Assembly (NCBI GenBank): GCA_030248195.1
Contig: JASAND010015826.1
Coordinates: forward strand, 1 to 64,000
Length of the DNA stretch: 64,000 nt
Direction: 5' to 3'
DNA from: Trissonchulus latispiculum
Taxonomy: Eukaryota; Nematoda; Enoplea; Enoplida; Ironidae
Shown: in pieces, positions 21,426-32,271 of the stretch
How the letters are laid out: every line of letters starts with the position of its first letter
Position numbering within the stretch: the first letter of the stretch is position 1
Notes under the pieces: generated by a model
Seen by the model: the letters and a program-made list of their open reading frames with translations, nothing else
What the model was told of the DNA's origin: nothing
Database searches by the model: none
Position numbers and translations under genes: made by a program

Positions 21426-22960
21426 ATTATGAGGAAAATAGGAAGAGGCAATCAAGCTTACAAGCTTGAAAGCTTACATTGATTTGACAAATTCTTAGTT
21501 TTGCAAATCATTAATCATGAGCCTAAAAAGTTAACTTTACTTTATGGCAAAATGCCATCTGGTTTAGTTTTAATAAAGAAATTTTAGCTTATTTTTTCTA
21601 AACACGACAGAACTGCCTTAGCTGAATTTAGATGCGCTGAGGTAGTTTCGTTGTGCTTTTTCAAAATATTATGAAGGAGCTGCTATTTATGAAAAATATG
21701 AATGATCCGCTATAACTTGTAGCATTCATTTATCTAAAACCTGCCATTAGTTAGGAAAGTCAGTAGCCACGAAATACAAGAAATCATCAGTATTAAACTT
21801 GGGAGCATAGAGAAACAAAGTTTTTGCTTGTTACAAACTTGAAAAAAACAAACAAATAAAATCCTTTTTACAGGTATCGTTTGCATGATAAAACAGATCA
21901 ACGATGACATTGGAGTACATGTATAGTACATAAGATATACCTGAAAAGAAAAACAGCTAATTGGTAAATATACAGTAGAAAATAAATCAGTTACCAAAAC
22001 CATTGCTTCGTTCATCATTATACAGTTTAACTAAACCAAACACAAAAATTCCGAACTAACCAAATAAACTGACCTCAATTGTCAACTAATGAAACTCCTT
22101 ATCTGAAAATTAATAACATACAAAATAACATAAAAGTTAAAGCAAAATTGCTAACAGAACATATGCAACAGCAGCAACCACTGGAATGAAGTCCTTCACC
22201 TATTCTGCCGCCCAATAATTGGGGACACAAACTTCTGACCCTGACCCTGACCATATTCATTAACACCTGGACCCTGATCATCTCCACCAAAAGCTGACTC
22301 CGCATACTCTAGCTCAATATCATTCAAAAGCTGTTGCTGATCATGTGTCAGTGGCTCACCTTGACCCCCATCCTATCCTGCTTTGTCTTCATTATTCACA
22401 TACGGCTTTCCCGTCTCCTGATCCTGCTCTGATGATTTGACGCTGATTTGACAAATTCCTAGTTTTGCAAATCATTAATCATGAGCCTAAAAAGTTAACT
22501 TTACTTTATGAGAAAATGTCAAAACCTACCATTAGTTAGGAAAGTCAGTATCCACGAAATACAAGAAATCATCATTATTCAACTTGGGAGCCTGGAAAAA
22601 CAGGGTTTTTCGTAAATAAAATGCTTTTTACAGGTATCGATTGCATGATAAAAGTTTGGTGCCCCTTAGAAACAAATTAAGGATAAACGGAGTCATCAAG
22701 TCAGTTCCTCCCCGCAAAATTTTAGGATAAAAAGTTAAAACAGTTAAAAATATAGCACAGCAAAAATCTAACGAAGGTACTGCAAGCTACACAAAGTTTA
22801 CAAACATAAACAGGAAAGAAAAAATAAAATGCTTACGTACAAAGAAGATAAGAAGATGAGTATTTAATATAAGATATCATTAACATGTCTGAGCAATTTT
22901 AGGTCTTAATCGGAAGCGAGTTTTTGGCAGCCTTGCGCTCAAAGATGTTTTAAGCTATTA
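21426..22960. repeat. Dispersed repeat, second copy with internal duplications
   Basis: This region repeats itself and the block at 17.5-19.6 kb. 21475-21560 is similar to 22440-22520; 21738-21880 to 22519-22650; 21965-22410 to 17540-18020; 22655-22960 to 19170-19460. The minus-strand coding-like piece (LTHDQQQLLNDIELEYAES, then GGDDQGPGVNEYGQGQGQK) is less damaged here than at 17.8 kb. The family is unknown. The arrangement suggests tandem or nested copies of one long element. Confidence 0.6.
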
Positions 22961-23028
22961 GTTTTGTTATACAGCGCCTTCTAAGCAATTCAGTGACGCT
23001 GAACGCTTCTGCGATGATCCGTTCGAAA

Positions 23029-23560
23029 TTACACTTTGCTTGAAACTGCGTATGGAAATTTAAAAGCTTGCACCTGCAGAATCACAGTATCATGTGAATG
23101 AAACCATCTCAGAAAAAAACCAAAAATGGGCGGCTGCGAGGTTATGTGATTATACTTTGCTTTGTCATCATGGTCCAGGCCAAGATTAATTTTGAGAGCA
23201 ATACCTGAAAGGTAAGCTGGAAGCTTCAGCAACATGTGGAGCTTGTCCCACTCATTTGCTCTAGCTACCAACTCAAAATGATCATAAAATTCATTCCATG
23301 TCGAGTCCGCTTCTCTGGAGAACTTAGGAGGGGCGAGTTCATTGCGAGAGCTCTGTTTCGCGATAGGATCCACCCGTTGTTGCTGCTGTAGAGCCATGTC
23401 CTCCATGCGTCGTTGCAGAACAATAGTTTGCTGGTCCATAACAATTGCAGCGAGGGGCCTATCACCCTCTGATCAGAACCGTCTGCCTCTAATTCTACAA
23501 TTATCGGCGTCGTCGGATCCCACCCGGTGCGTCAAATGTGAAGGCCTCTCCTTGACTAGA
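23029..23560 (-). pseudogene. LTR retrotransposon gag start with primer-binding region
   Basis: A 136-codon minus-strand frame from 23439 starts MDQQTIVLQRRMEDMA and contains LAPPKFSREADSTWNEFY then a Trp/Leu-rich stretch ending LLKLPAYLSGIALKINL. This is the pattern of a Ty3/gypsy-like Gag (PxFSGxxxxWxxFxxxFE, LxxxLxGxA). Upstream on the same strand (about 23545-23520) lies TGACGCACCGGGTGGGATCC, which looks like a tRNA primer-binding site downstream of an LTR. After about residue 100 the frame loses similarity, and pol is not seen before 22960, where other repeats begin. The element is truncated. Confidence 0.6.
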
Positions 23561-24063
23561 TTTACAAAGTCTATCAGTATATGCTAATACGTTAGACTTT
23601 AGGTTTATTAACGCAGCTATGGTCAGATGCAGAGCAGAAAAGCGAGAGCGAACAGGATTTAGAACCCAAGAGAAATGTTCGAGAGAGCAATTGCACTATG
23701 TATAATTGCGCAAACAAGAATCATGAGAAACACTGGTCGTAGTACAAAGCTTAAGGTGTCCTAAAAGCACCATGAGATTGTAAACCAAGCCCCGTCAGAC
23801 AGGAAATATCAATTACTAAAACTAACAAAAACTAAAAATAGGTCTTCACAGCAATTGCTTTTAGGTCTTAAAAGTAATTTATTGTTTATACCCTATTTAT
23901 CCAAAATTCGAATTTGCCATGGTTACTGAAGATCCTGTAACTAATAGTTTTTTGGAAAACTTAAAAATATGACAGCAGTTTTTACACTTGGTAACAGGTA
24001 TCAAATTCAAGCGCTTATTTTGAATTTATCTTATTTGCTTATAACTGTTATTTTCTAGTCTTA
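23561..24063 (-). other. Putative LTR of the gag element plus spacer
   Basis: By position this should contain the 5' LTR of the minus-strand gag element, but no second LTR copy was found to define its borders. No exon was recognised. Confidence 0.3.
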
Positions 24064-24246
24064 TCAATTGTTTGGATTGGCAAATGTATCAATACGTTTC
24101 AAGCTGTTCTGTAGCGTGTAAGGCAATTGCACGTTAGCTTTGAATGCAGTTCGCTTTTCTTCGTATACTTTTTCAATTGCGTCACATAGTTCATTCGAAC
24201 GAAAACTTTCTACGTGGAAGTTGAAGACCTCCGCAAACCCCCACAC
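24064..24246 (-). CDS. Candidate terminal exon, unknown family
   Basis: The minus-strand frame WGFAEVFNFHVESFRSNELC continues with EKVYEEKRTAFKANVQLP to a stop at 24064. Composition is protein-like (helical, amphipathic) and an ATATCAG acceptor lies just upstream on this strand. It could be a host exon or part of the retroelement. Not recognised. Confidence 0.3.
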   Translation of the reverse strand: MWGFAEVFNFHVESFRSNELCDAIEKVYEEKRTAFKANVQLPYTLQNSLKRIDTFANPNN

Positions 24247-25400
24247 GATACTGATATCACACGATAATACTGATGATCACACATCGAATACTCGTTGATT
24301 TTTGTCTGTCAATAGCTGTTCAGAGCCTGGTCATCACCAACCTATTCTGATGTCTACTCAATTCGGTCCAATGCCAAAACAAGAAAAACAAGAAAAACTA
24401 TTAAACAATTAAATAGTTCTAAGCAATGTTCTCTCTCCCTTCCGTGGGAGGCGGGGTGGTGGTGGAGTGGAAGAGGATGTTGCGGGTTTGCCTTGGGTTT
24501 GAGATTATGAAGTGGGTTTAAATAATCACCGTTTTCTAACGTCCTATTTTATTTACAAAGCAATCCACTCAGGGTTTCAGGTACTATGATTGCTATGTCA
24601 ATTTCGGTGTAATAGGTTGTCCTATGCACATTGTCCTGTGCATCCTGAATTCCCAATCCAGCCCTATCCACCGGCTATCAAATCGTATAAGGTCTTATTC
24701 ATGCTCAGAAATTGTATAATTTATGTCAACAACAGATTCAAGGGCGATTGGAATATTTTAATGTGATCAATTTCAACAGGGACTGTTTGGCTACAAAACA
24801 AGCTGGCTATAGAGTCAACCACAATGAAGTATGCACGGAGGGTTACAAAGAATCCACTTGAGATATTAGCTGAATACAATCAAGCTAGCCGGGATATTGT
24901 AACAACAACAACAACAGCAACAACAATATTTACAACAGCAGCAATGGTAGCAAAACGCGCGACAGCTAGCTTTATGATGAATTCTGAGTGGTCTAGGCAG
25001 GTCACCAGCTGGACATCCACCTACAATCCAGCACACAAGCGCCTCAGGAGGAAGCTTTGGATTTGTAATACGACTTGAAATGTTAATCAATCTTGCAATC
25101 AGTATTAGGATGACTATAGTTGTGCTTAAATTGAAGTGTCAAAATTAGTTTAAGCAGTGCAAGCACTGAAATTCTAGCATGTAAAGTCAAAATGCAAAAG
25201 AAAGACGCAAAGCTATAATTAGACTTTGAAAACTCACTGTTTTAATTGACTGAAGCTTCATTTTTAAAAATTATTTCAGGTGCTAGTGTGTACACAGTGC
25301 AGTGAGGATATAAGGTGCGACAGTGTATTAACGAAGTGCAACAAAACCGTTATCCTGTATCTGTTGGGCTAAGTTTGCCATACTAGTAAGGTTTGGCAAT
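24247..25400. other. Spacer with a small (ACA)n tract
   Basis: At 24824-25078 a plus-strand frame contains a short Thr run encoded by ACA triplets (24898-24925), like the stalk exons, but without acceptor or donor support, so it is not called as a gene. Nothing else was recognised. Confidence 0.35.
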
Positions 25401-27009
25401 ATTATTTTCCAAATTTGGAGCCTTTTCGCGAATGGGTGGAGTAGAGTAGAGTAGAGTAGAGTTAAAATTAACTCTTTTAACCTTTTCATGAATGCGCAGG
25501 GTTAAATTTAACTTTGCCCTTTTTAACTCTTTTAACTCTGCAGGGTTAAAAATCAAAGAGTTAAAAGAGTTAAAACTGGCAGAGTTAAAATTAACTATGT
25601 GCATTCGCGAAAAGAGTTAAAAGAGTTAAAACTGGTAGAGTTAAAATTAACTCTCTGCATACGTGAAAAGAGTTAAAATAATAACATAATTTTGGCTTAC
25701 GCAATGTCCAACTTTTCACCATTTGTCGATTTTGAAAAAACTTCTTTACGTTTGGAAAATTTTAAATAAAATAAAACAACAAAAGAAGATATTTACTCAT
25801 TTCAGGCATTTATTACATCTTCAATGTAGCGTCATCCTGTACTAGGGCGATTCGGGCGAGTCCCTGTGTGTAACTTGCAGTTTTTAAACGATTTTGCTGA
25901 AATTTAGCATGGATCCATTTCAACAAATTATTGACCAATCTGCAACAAAAGTGGGGGAGCCTCAGAGGGGGAGCCAACCAAAGATTTTTACGATTTTCAT
26001 GAAAATTTGTCAGAGTTCGCTGAAAAGTAACCTATTAAAGACGTTGTTTCGATCTATGTCTTTGTTGTTTCTTTTGCCAGCTTGCAATTTAGCATACAAT
26101 AAAGTGATATTGAATAGTTGAGCCGAAAAATAGGCATCATGTTCGTTTGCTGAGACCACGACACAGCCCAAAAAACCTTTGTACATATTTTCAGCAAAAT
26201 CGGATTCTCTTGGTTTTCCTAAAAACGTGAACAATTTTGGTCAATTTCTACTAAACTTTAATACTAAAACAGATAGGTGCGGCAGAATTAAATAGAAAAC
26301 TGTTTGTTTATTAAAATTCAGTGGAGATATCAAATTTGAATTGAAATGGTTGCCCTTAGAATCGCAGTTGGGAAAACAATTGATCCTGTACTGTAATTCT
26401 GATGAACATAACGAGTTGCAGTAGGTTTGCGTAACATTCGTCTAGATGTCCTTTCAAAAAGTCAAAAATTCAAATTTTTTAAAGTTTACAGTAATTTTCA
26501 TGGCAAAATTAGTGCTTTATTTAACCCACTTTTTGGAAATATTGAACTTTCGCTTAGTAGTCCCGTTGATTCGGCTTTTCGTGTTGCCAGCTCTCATACA
26601 TGCTTCAAATTTGCATTCATAAAGTGGTGTTAAATAACCTACAAAAATAATTTAGAGCCTATTTATAATGATAATTAAATATTTTAACTTAATTAATTTT
26701 ATTTAATTATTATTTCTAAAAATGCAGCATGTGTAAAACATTTTGTTCGATCTATTTTAATTTTATTAAGTAGCCTATTCCGTTGCTTTAGCGTAAATAA
26801 TTCAGCAGAATATTGACAAAGCCTTAAGTATTTTTGAAGAATTATGAACCATCCAATGAAATTATGTATTGCACATTCATTGGATAGATTATCTTGTCAT
26901 TTTTAAAGCTCTATTACGCGCACAAAATGTGGCAATAACAAGTGCTTACAACATTTAACCCGCGTGCTGAGACGCGGGTTAAAATTCAATGTAAAATGTC
27001 GTGAGCGAG

Positions 27010-29423
27010 TTAAGGTGGTGATTTCTTTTGGGCACATATTGTTGGTTGACTGCTCAAACCAAGATGAAATTGGATGAAACTTTCTAAAATAAGTTCTTTG
27101 GTTTATTCTAATAAGTTATTTGGTGTTCTAATACCCTCCGCGCAATCCCGCTTCAAAATTTCGAGATTTCCGTTCAAGACAGTTTTCGAAAATTTCTGAC
27201 AGTTTAGCAGCAACTGCATAGTTATGACTATACTCATTTGAAAGATCTCGTTGAGCTTTACATTTTAGCTTTTGGAAGCAACTTTCTAGCTCTTCTCTAT
27301 TGTGAGATATAGCCGATTTTCTTATTTTGGCGTTGAAAACTTGTCATTTTTGCAGAAATCAAATAATCCACGATTTCTTGAGCTACACAAGCCGTAAAAT
27401 TAAACTAAGGGTGTTGATTTGAAGGTATCGTCGAGGCCGATTATCCCAGGCATGATAATCTTCCAACTACTATCCCGTGAGCTGCTATCACAAAAAATGT
27501 AGTTTTTTAAAAACATGATCAAATTTTTTCCAGCGATTGTGGAGCATTTACTATGCAAGCTAGAGGGCTGCCACTTAGTGGACGTGTTTTACACAAAAAT
27601 ACCCAGGGACCCTTTTTTAGTTGCCCCGATTGCTGCTTTCTAGCTAAAGTGGCCGCTTGCCAAAGTTGGGAAAAGTAGGCAAAATCCAGGTTGCGCAAAC
27701 ATTTTAGCTAATTTCTTCATAACGAAGAGTGAATTCATGATAACTAAAAAAGGGCCCGAGCTATTTAAGGGGGGGGGGCTACGAACGGTTTTGCCCAACT
27801 TCTTCAGAGAGACCTACCTTTTGCCATATGATTAGCTAACATATCAAGGTTAAATAGTCCGTAGTGGGCATTATTATATCTAACACACACCGATTCGGGC
27901 ACTACGCCAAAGTTGAAATTTTGGTGCGAAAAGTGGGTTTTTTGAAAAAGCTTTTCTGAATTCTGGTGGATTAACGGTTTGACCATTTCTGAAACTTTTT
28001 GCCACAAATGTTAACTGTTACTAGTGCTAAATATTAAAAGTATTCCGGCTTTCGAGCGTTGCTTCCTTCTTTAGTTATAACAGCTCAAAGTTTGAAATTT
28101 TGCAAAAAGTTGCGAGGTGACCGTGCGCCGTTTTCGATCTAATAAAATTGGCAGCCCCTAGCCTACCCCAGCTTTTTACCAGTTATTAGGCTCTAATAGG
28201 GGCATACTGTCTGTGAATTTCAAGGGCTTTTAGTTTTCTGGTTAGTGTGCTAGCCAACTTTTCGTTAAGAAATAACCCTTATTTTTGGGCCTGAAAAGCT
28301 AGCTAAGCGCAGTAAAAATGGGGTCAAAAATTTTTTTGTCTCCGATTTTGCCGAAAAGGTGCTTACAGGGGTTATTTGACCTGCTGAATCAGAATATGAA
28401 ATCCGTTTTTCGATATGACGCTTCCTTCGTTCAGTATGCGCTTACAACTGTCTTGGAGCTTTTTGGAGCGAACGCCATCCATACTTTGAGAAATCAATCT
28501 AGCATTTCTAAACATTGGAGCGAAGTTTAGTGACATAGCTTTCGGCACATCTTGGTACACTCACTGGTCTCTAATGCGCAAAGTTTCAGCCGATTCTGCC
28601 ACAGTAATTTGGAGTAATTGACTCACATCTTCGAAATGGCACCAAATAACAGTGACAATATCGATAATGTCATCTAGCACTGCGAACGCAGGGATTAACG
28701 AAATCACGTCATTTTTACATAAGTTAAGACAGATACTTGGAGTATTAATCGGAGCAAAGTTGGGCTCCTTTGATAAACCACAGCTCATTAGACGTTAGTT
28801 AACCTCCACCCGTATAGACCTACAACACCCAATTTATCGCATTTTGATTGTATCGCGCAGAAAAGTATACAATGATCTAAGGATTATTTTACACGATATC
28901 AAAGCGCTATATGTTAGTACTATTTCTGGAAAATTTGGGTACCGTACCTTGCCCATAGCGATCAGGGCGAGGCAAAGTTTCTGTACGTGTCATGCCGAGC
29001 TTTGGACCGACAACACCAACTTCTGATGGGTCCACAGGACGCTACGCTGCATAAAATTCTTTCAAACTTTAAACTATTTTACACTAAACCTAATACTATT
29101 ATATGGCAAAAGACTAGCTAGCTTTTCCAACATCGAACTTTTAGTGAAATTCGTAGCCCCCCCCCCCCTTAATAGTGGAATCGAATGATGTAGCCGATGC
29201 CTCACGAAAAAATTTACTTTAGTCTGCAAAAAATCTGGAATATTAAAAGTACTTCAAAAATACGGTAAAATAGTTTTCGAACAGTGAAGTTAGTTTCAGT
29301 GCATTCATTAGAAAGAGAAAATGTTAAGCTCCATTTTGATATAAAAATGGCTTTTTAACTCCAAGTAATGGATGAGTAATAAGGGTTCCAAGTTGATGTC
29401 TCCAAAAGGAATCACCACCTTAA
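27010..29423. mobile_element. TTAA-flanked element nested in the outer element
   Basis: The left end is TTAAGGTGGTGATTTCTTTT at 27010 and the right end AAAAGGAATCACCACCTTAA at 29404-29423. These are inverted repeats, both bounded by TTAA, as in piggyBac-type insertions. The right ~120 bases match 19500-19638. No transposase frame is evident, so it is non-autonomous or decayed. It is itself interrupted by another TTAA element at 27765-29172. Confidence 0.7.
27765..29172. mobile_element. Innermost TTAA-flanked element with G-run termini
   Basis: The left end TTAA then ten G and CTACGAA (27765-27785) pairs with TTCGTAG, thirteen C and TTAA at 29149-29172. Both are bounded by TTAA. The same end type (TTAA plus a G run) is seen in the element at 56943-58199. 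No coding capacity was recognised. It forms the third level of the nest. Confidence 0.7.
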
Positions 29424-29689
29424 AAGAGTTAAATTTAACCCATTCATGAAAAGGGTAGAGTTAAATTTAACTCTGCAGGTTTTTAACTCCACGTGTCATT
29501 CACGAAAAGAGTAGAGTTAAAAGAGTTAATTTTTAAAGTTTTAATTTAAAAAAATTTAACTCTGCTTAACTCGGCGAGTTAATTTTAACTCGTTTAACCC
29601 ATTCGCGAAAAGGATCGAGTTATATTTAACTCGTTTAACCCATTCGCGAAAAGGCCCTTGGAAAATATCTACTTGTAAGGTGATGGGAA

Positions 29690-29775
29690 GAGCTTTGCTC
29701 CTGTTCAGAATTTATTCTGAATAACTGCTGCAGTTTCAGAGTTCAAGAAGTAGACGGAGATCATTGTGAATGGTA
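29690..29775 (+). repeat. Conserved small exon-like unit, also at 50705-50790 (inverted)
   Basis: This stretch, including TTATTCTGAATAACTGCTGCAGTTTCA, followed by a D-G-D-x-C-E-W reading and the donor GTAAGAGAAACTG, is repeated in inverse orientation at 50790-50705. The conserved end plus GTAAGA donor suggests a tiny exon of about 31 bases (VLDGDQCEW or VQEVDGDHCEW). The adjoining sequence near 50.9 kb resembles Polinton polymerase, so it may be part of an element rather than a host gene. Confidence 0.4.
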
Positions 29776-29954
29776 AGAGAAACTGAATCTTAAAATAGCA
29801 GACTTCATGCTTATAGCATCAGGTTAGGTTAAAAAATTTGTCTCCTTTTGTAGAAAAATTTCAGACCTTTAACTAACTATTCAACGATGAGACATAAATG
29901 GTCAAGAGTATCTTATCGCAAAAATGGTTTTGATCCTATTCTGTTTGATTACTG

Positions 29955-30145
29955 TGTCAATTTGGTATTAGCAAGAGTACATAATGATAAGAGTGTGACA
30001 GCAGACGAGCTCTCTATTATCAGCTCGAGGTACATGCTCTGCACGCTTACGCCCTACCCCACCCACAAAACGGTTCCTGGTGACCCCACAAATCAGACCT
30101 CAATCAACCACCCCCTCCCCTCCACAAATCAGACCCCAGTGAAAT
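29955..30145 (+). repeat. Left arm of a long inverted repeat
   Basis: This arm is similar to the reverse complement of about 31590-31815, including AAGAGTACATAATGA, GCTCTCT.TTATCAGCTCG, ATGCTCTGCA, GCCCTACCCC and repeated CACAAATCAGACC units. The plus-strand frame through it (starting at 29887) gives LARVHNDKSVTADELSIISS, and a related frame is antisense in the other arm. It may be one copy of a short repeated element rather than two ends of one transposon. Confidence 0.6.
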
Positions 30146-30350
30146 GACCGCTAATTGTTACCGGTGATTTCAGCAGCAGCACGACAGTGACCATCATACA
30201 TGTGCTTGGGAGGGGGGGTTTCAACCCCCCCCCCGCCCAGACCAGGAGCTCACCCACCTCCAGAGTGGTCCCTCACCCCCCCCCCCCAAATCCGGATTTT
30301 TCCGGTTTTTGGGCAAAAATGCGGAAAAATCCGGTTCATTTCCTCCCCAG

Positions 30351-30470
30351 AACGTCCTCCTCCTGCACATGTCTGGTGACCACCCCTACTATGACTACTG
30401 CTACTTCTACTTCTACTACAAGTACTACTACTGGTGCAACGAACCCTGTTCTGTCTGAAGCAGCAATTGG
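30351..30470 (+). CDS. Thr-rich stalk exon of a putative membrane protein
   Basis: The acceptor TTTCCTCCCCAG ends at 30350 and the donor GTGAAA begins at 30471. The exon is 120 bases, symmetric in phase 2. It reads TPTMTTATSTSTTSTTTGA and then NPVLSEAAIG. Much of the Thr run is encoded by ACT/TCT triplets. It joins in frame to the membrane exon at 30676. Such stalks are usually O-glycosylated extracellular spacers. Upstream are long C tracts, so the acceptor is embedded in low-complexity DNA; no ectodomain exon was found before it. Confidence 0.45.
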
Positions 30471-30675
30471 GTGAAAATTACTTTGTTCGGTATTAAAAGC
30501 TATGTATTGACATTGGTACTGGTACTGGCAATTACCTTAATAATTTCAATAAACATTTTTCATTTCTGAAAACGTCAGTTGGTAAGGTAATTATATAATG
30601 AAGTTGCAAGCTTGTAAACAGGGCTTAAGCCATATTTTTGTAAAGTGTAATTGTGGAGTTGCGTGTCACGTGCAG

Positions 30676-30886
30676 CCCTGATTTGGTAATACCGGCAGCT
30701 TTAATCGTGTTGACATCTTTTTCTAGGATTTTTAGGAGATTTTTTCTAGGAGACGGGATTTTTCTAGGAGAAAAAGTGGGGGTGGGGACTAGTGCCCCTA
30801 GTGCCAAAAAAAGTGGTAGGATCCAAAGTGGTCTAAAATGCAGTAAAGATAGCCTATTTCTGCATCTACTGCTACGTCTATGCTAA
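30676..30886 (+). CDS. Transmembrane and tail exon joined to the 30351 stalk
   Basis: Acceptor CACGTGCAG ends at 30675. With the phase-2 stalk exon, GG plus C completes a Gly codon, then PDLVIPAALIVLTSFSRIF, a hydrophobic helix followed by FRRFF as stop-transfer. The tail is basic and Ser/Gly-rich and ends at a TAA at 30884-30886. Phase agreement and topology are good. The weaker points are the repeated TTTCTAGGA units in the tail, which look like simple repeat, and the GTGAAA donor of the partner exon. Confidence 0.4.
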
Positions 30887-31200
30887 TAAGTGCTCACAAA
30901 TTGAGTTTGAGTATCAAAATAGGCGATTTTTGACCTAAAAATTCCGGCGAGGACCGAAAAATTTTTGAAAACATTGACCAAAAATTCATAAAATGTGGCA
31001 TTTTCTAGGCACCTCATAGTGAGTGGAGGGAAGGGGTCGAGTGGGGGAACCCAAACTGAAAACTCCCAGGCGACATATGTTTCAAAATCGAATGCAATAG
31101 GTCTGTTATGAGTTAAGCATGGCTTACAGCATGTAATTCCATACATGGTATAAGCGAGGTATTCGCAATCGAAAAAGGATGACTTGGTTTAAAGATGTCA
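30887..31200. other. Spacer
   Basis: No exon was recognised on either strand. The minus-strand frame at 30883-31146 lacks support. Confidence 0.35.
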
Positions 31201-32229
31201 GATGTAACTGTTGATTGCTAATTTGGGTATTGCCGCAAAGCCCTGTGACGGTAAATTGACATATCCTTGTAAGCCATATCAATATTTAGCTTACGAAATT
31301 CATTATAATTGTTTCGAAATGCTTCCAAAGCTGGCTTCTGGTCATGTCATGGTAATGGAGAAGCAGATCCCACAATGTTTGCATGTTTTAAGATTTCCAG
31401 ACCGCTAATAAATTTCTATGAATCTGCTCTCCTGTAAGTGGAGGTTCTTTTAGCTTCCATACTTTCAAAGTTTCATTTTTGTAAGACCTTTTGCAAGTAA
31501 CTTTTCATATTCAAGCCTATCACTTTAAGAATGTTGCAACCTGAAAGATCTCGGTAAAATTCACTGTAAGCAGGAGGGTCCGTCGTATTGAAACGACCCC
31601 CTACAAATCAGACCCTAGTGGATTTCGCTGGGGTCTGATTTGTGGAGGGTCTAATTTGTGGGAGGAGGGGTAGTTGACTGGGGTCTGATTTGTGGGGGGG
31701 TAGGGCATAGCATGCAGAGCATATACCGCGAGCTGATAACAGAGAGCTTGCCTGCTGCCACACTCTTGTCATTATGTACTCTTGGTATTAGCTGTCCTGA
31801 TTTTGTTTCAGTTCAATACAAGCACCATCTACTAATCGTCCTCCGTCTGGTCCCTCTCCCTCAGATTCCACTCAAGTAACTTTTCATATTCAAGCCTATC
31901 AATTTTCAAAAATGTATCAACCTAAAGATCTCTGTAAAATTTACTGTAAGCAGGAGGTCGAATTTAATGGTTCGGGTGAAGACAGTTATAACAAAAGTAT
32001 GATTTTTGAATTTCCGTGTTTCTGAAAGCTTTTATGTAGTCTCTGAGTGAGCACTTTTGGATACCCATGTATGATAAAATGTCCAAAAAAACTAGCTTTT
32101 CTGCAAATACTACCAAATATTGCCTCCCCTTCTTTATTACTGACGACAATAGTTGGCCTTGCAGCTGAAGTTATAGAAAAAGTTGACGTTTCAGCAGCTC
32201 TATGTCATAACGACCCCTATTGTAGCTAA
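31201..32229 (-). pseudogene. Polinton-type DNA polymerase B, copy 2, with a duplicated insertion
   Basis: The minus-strand frames parallel polymerase copy 1: GRYDIELLKRQLF near 32200, CSLRDYIKAF then EIQKSYFCYN near 32000, PAYSEFYRDLSGCNILK near 31570, and PALEAFRNNYNEFRKLNIDM near 31310. Order and spacing match copy 1 apart from one insert. The block encoding AYSEFYRDLSG-like sequence is present twice, at 31495-31575 and 31876-31957, flanking about 300 bases of unrelated sequence. Frameshifts and stops make it non-functional. The first residues (exonuclease strand) and the palm are absent. Confidence 0.8.
31576..31875. mobile_element. 300-base insert between 82-base direct repeats
   Basis: The insert carries the right arm homologous (inverted) to 29955-30145 and the GGGGTCTGATTTGTGG units. 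The flanking direct repeats start AAGTAACTTTTCATATTCAA and end CTGTAAGCAGGAGG, and both derive from the polymerase gene. An 82-base flank is far longer than usual target duplications, so unequal exchange or repair-associated duplication is likely. Confidence 0.6.
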
Positions 32230-32271
32230 AGATTGGTAATCTTTTTAGATATGCACCGAATTGCACCAATG

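Larger units (their letters stand above)
25421..29654. mobile_element. Outer inverted-repeat element with GAGTTAAA subterminal arrays
   Basis: Perfect 16-base termini: CCTTTTCGCGAATGGG at 25421 and its reverse complement at 29639-29654. Partial similarity extends outward (ATTTTCC...TTGG on the left, CCTTGGAAAATAT on the right). Just inside both ends are arrays of (A)GAGTTAAA units with repeated CGCGAAAAG/CATTCGCGAA words (25440-25680; 29424-29640). No transposase was recognised inside. The element is interrupted by the TTAA-type element 27010-29423; removing that restores a continuous GAGTTAAAAGAGTTAAA motif. It appears to be a large non-autonomous DNA transposon. Confidence 0.75.

Noticed and set aside
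25440..29640. TTAACTC arrays considered as telomere-like repeats or a CRISPR-like array
   Set aside because: Units are irregular and palindromic, confined to the two ends of an inverted-repeat element; no spacers or leader, and the genome is animal.
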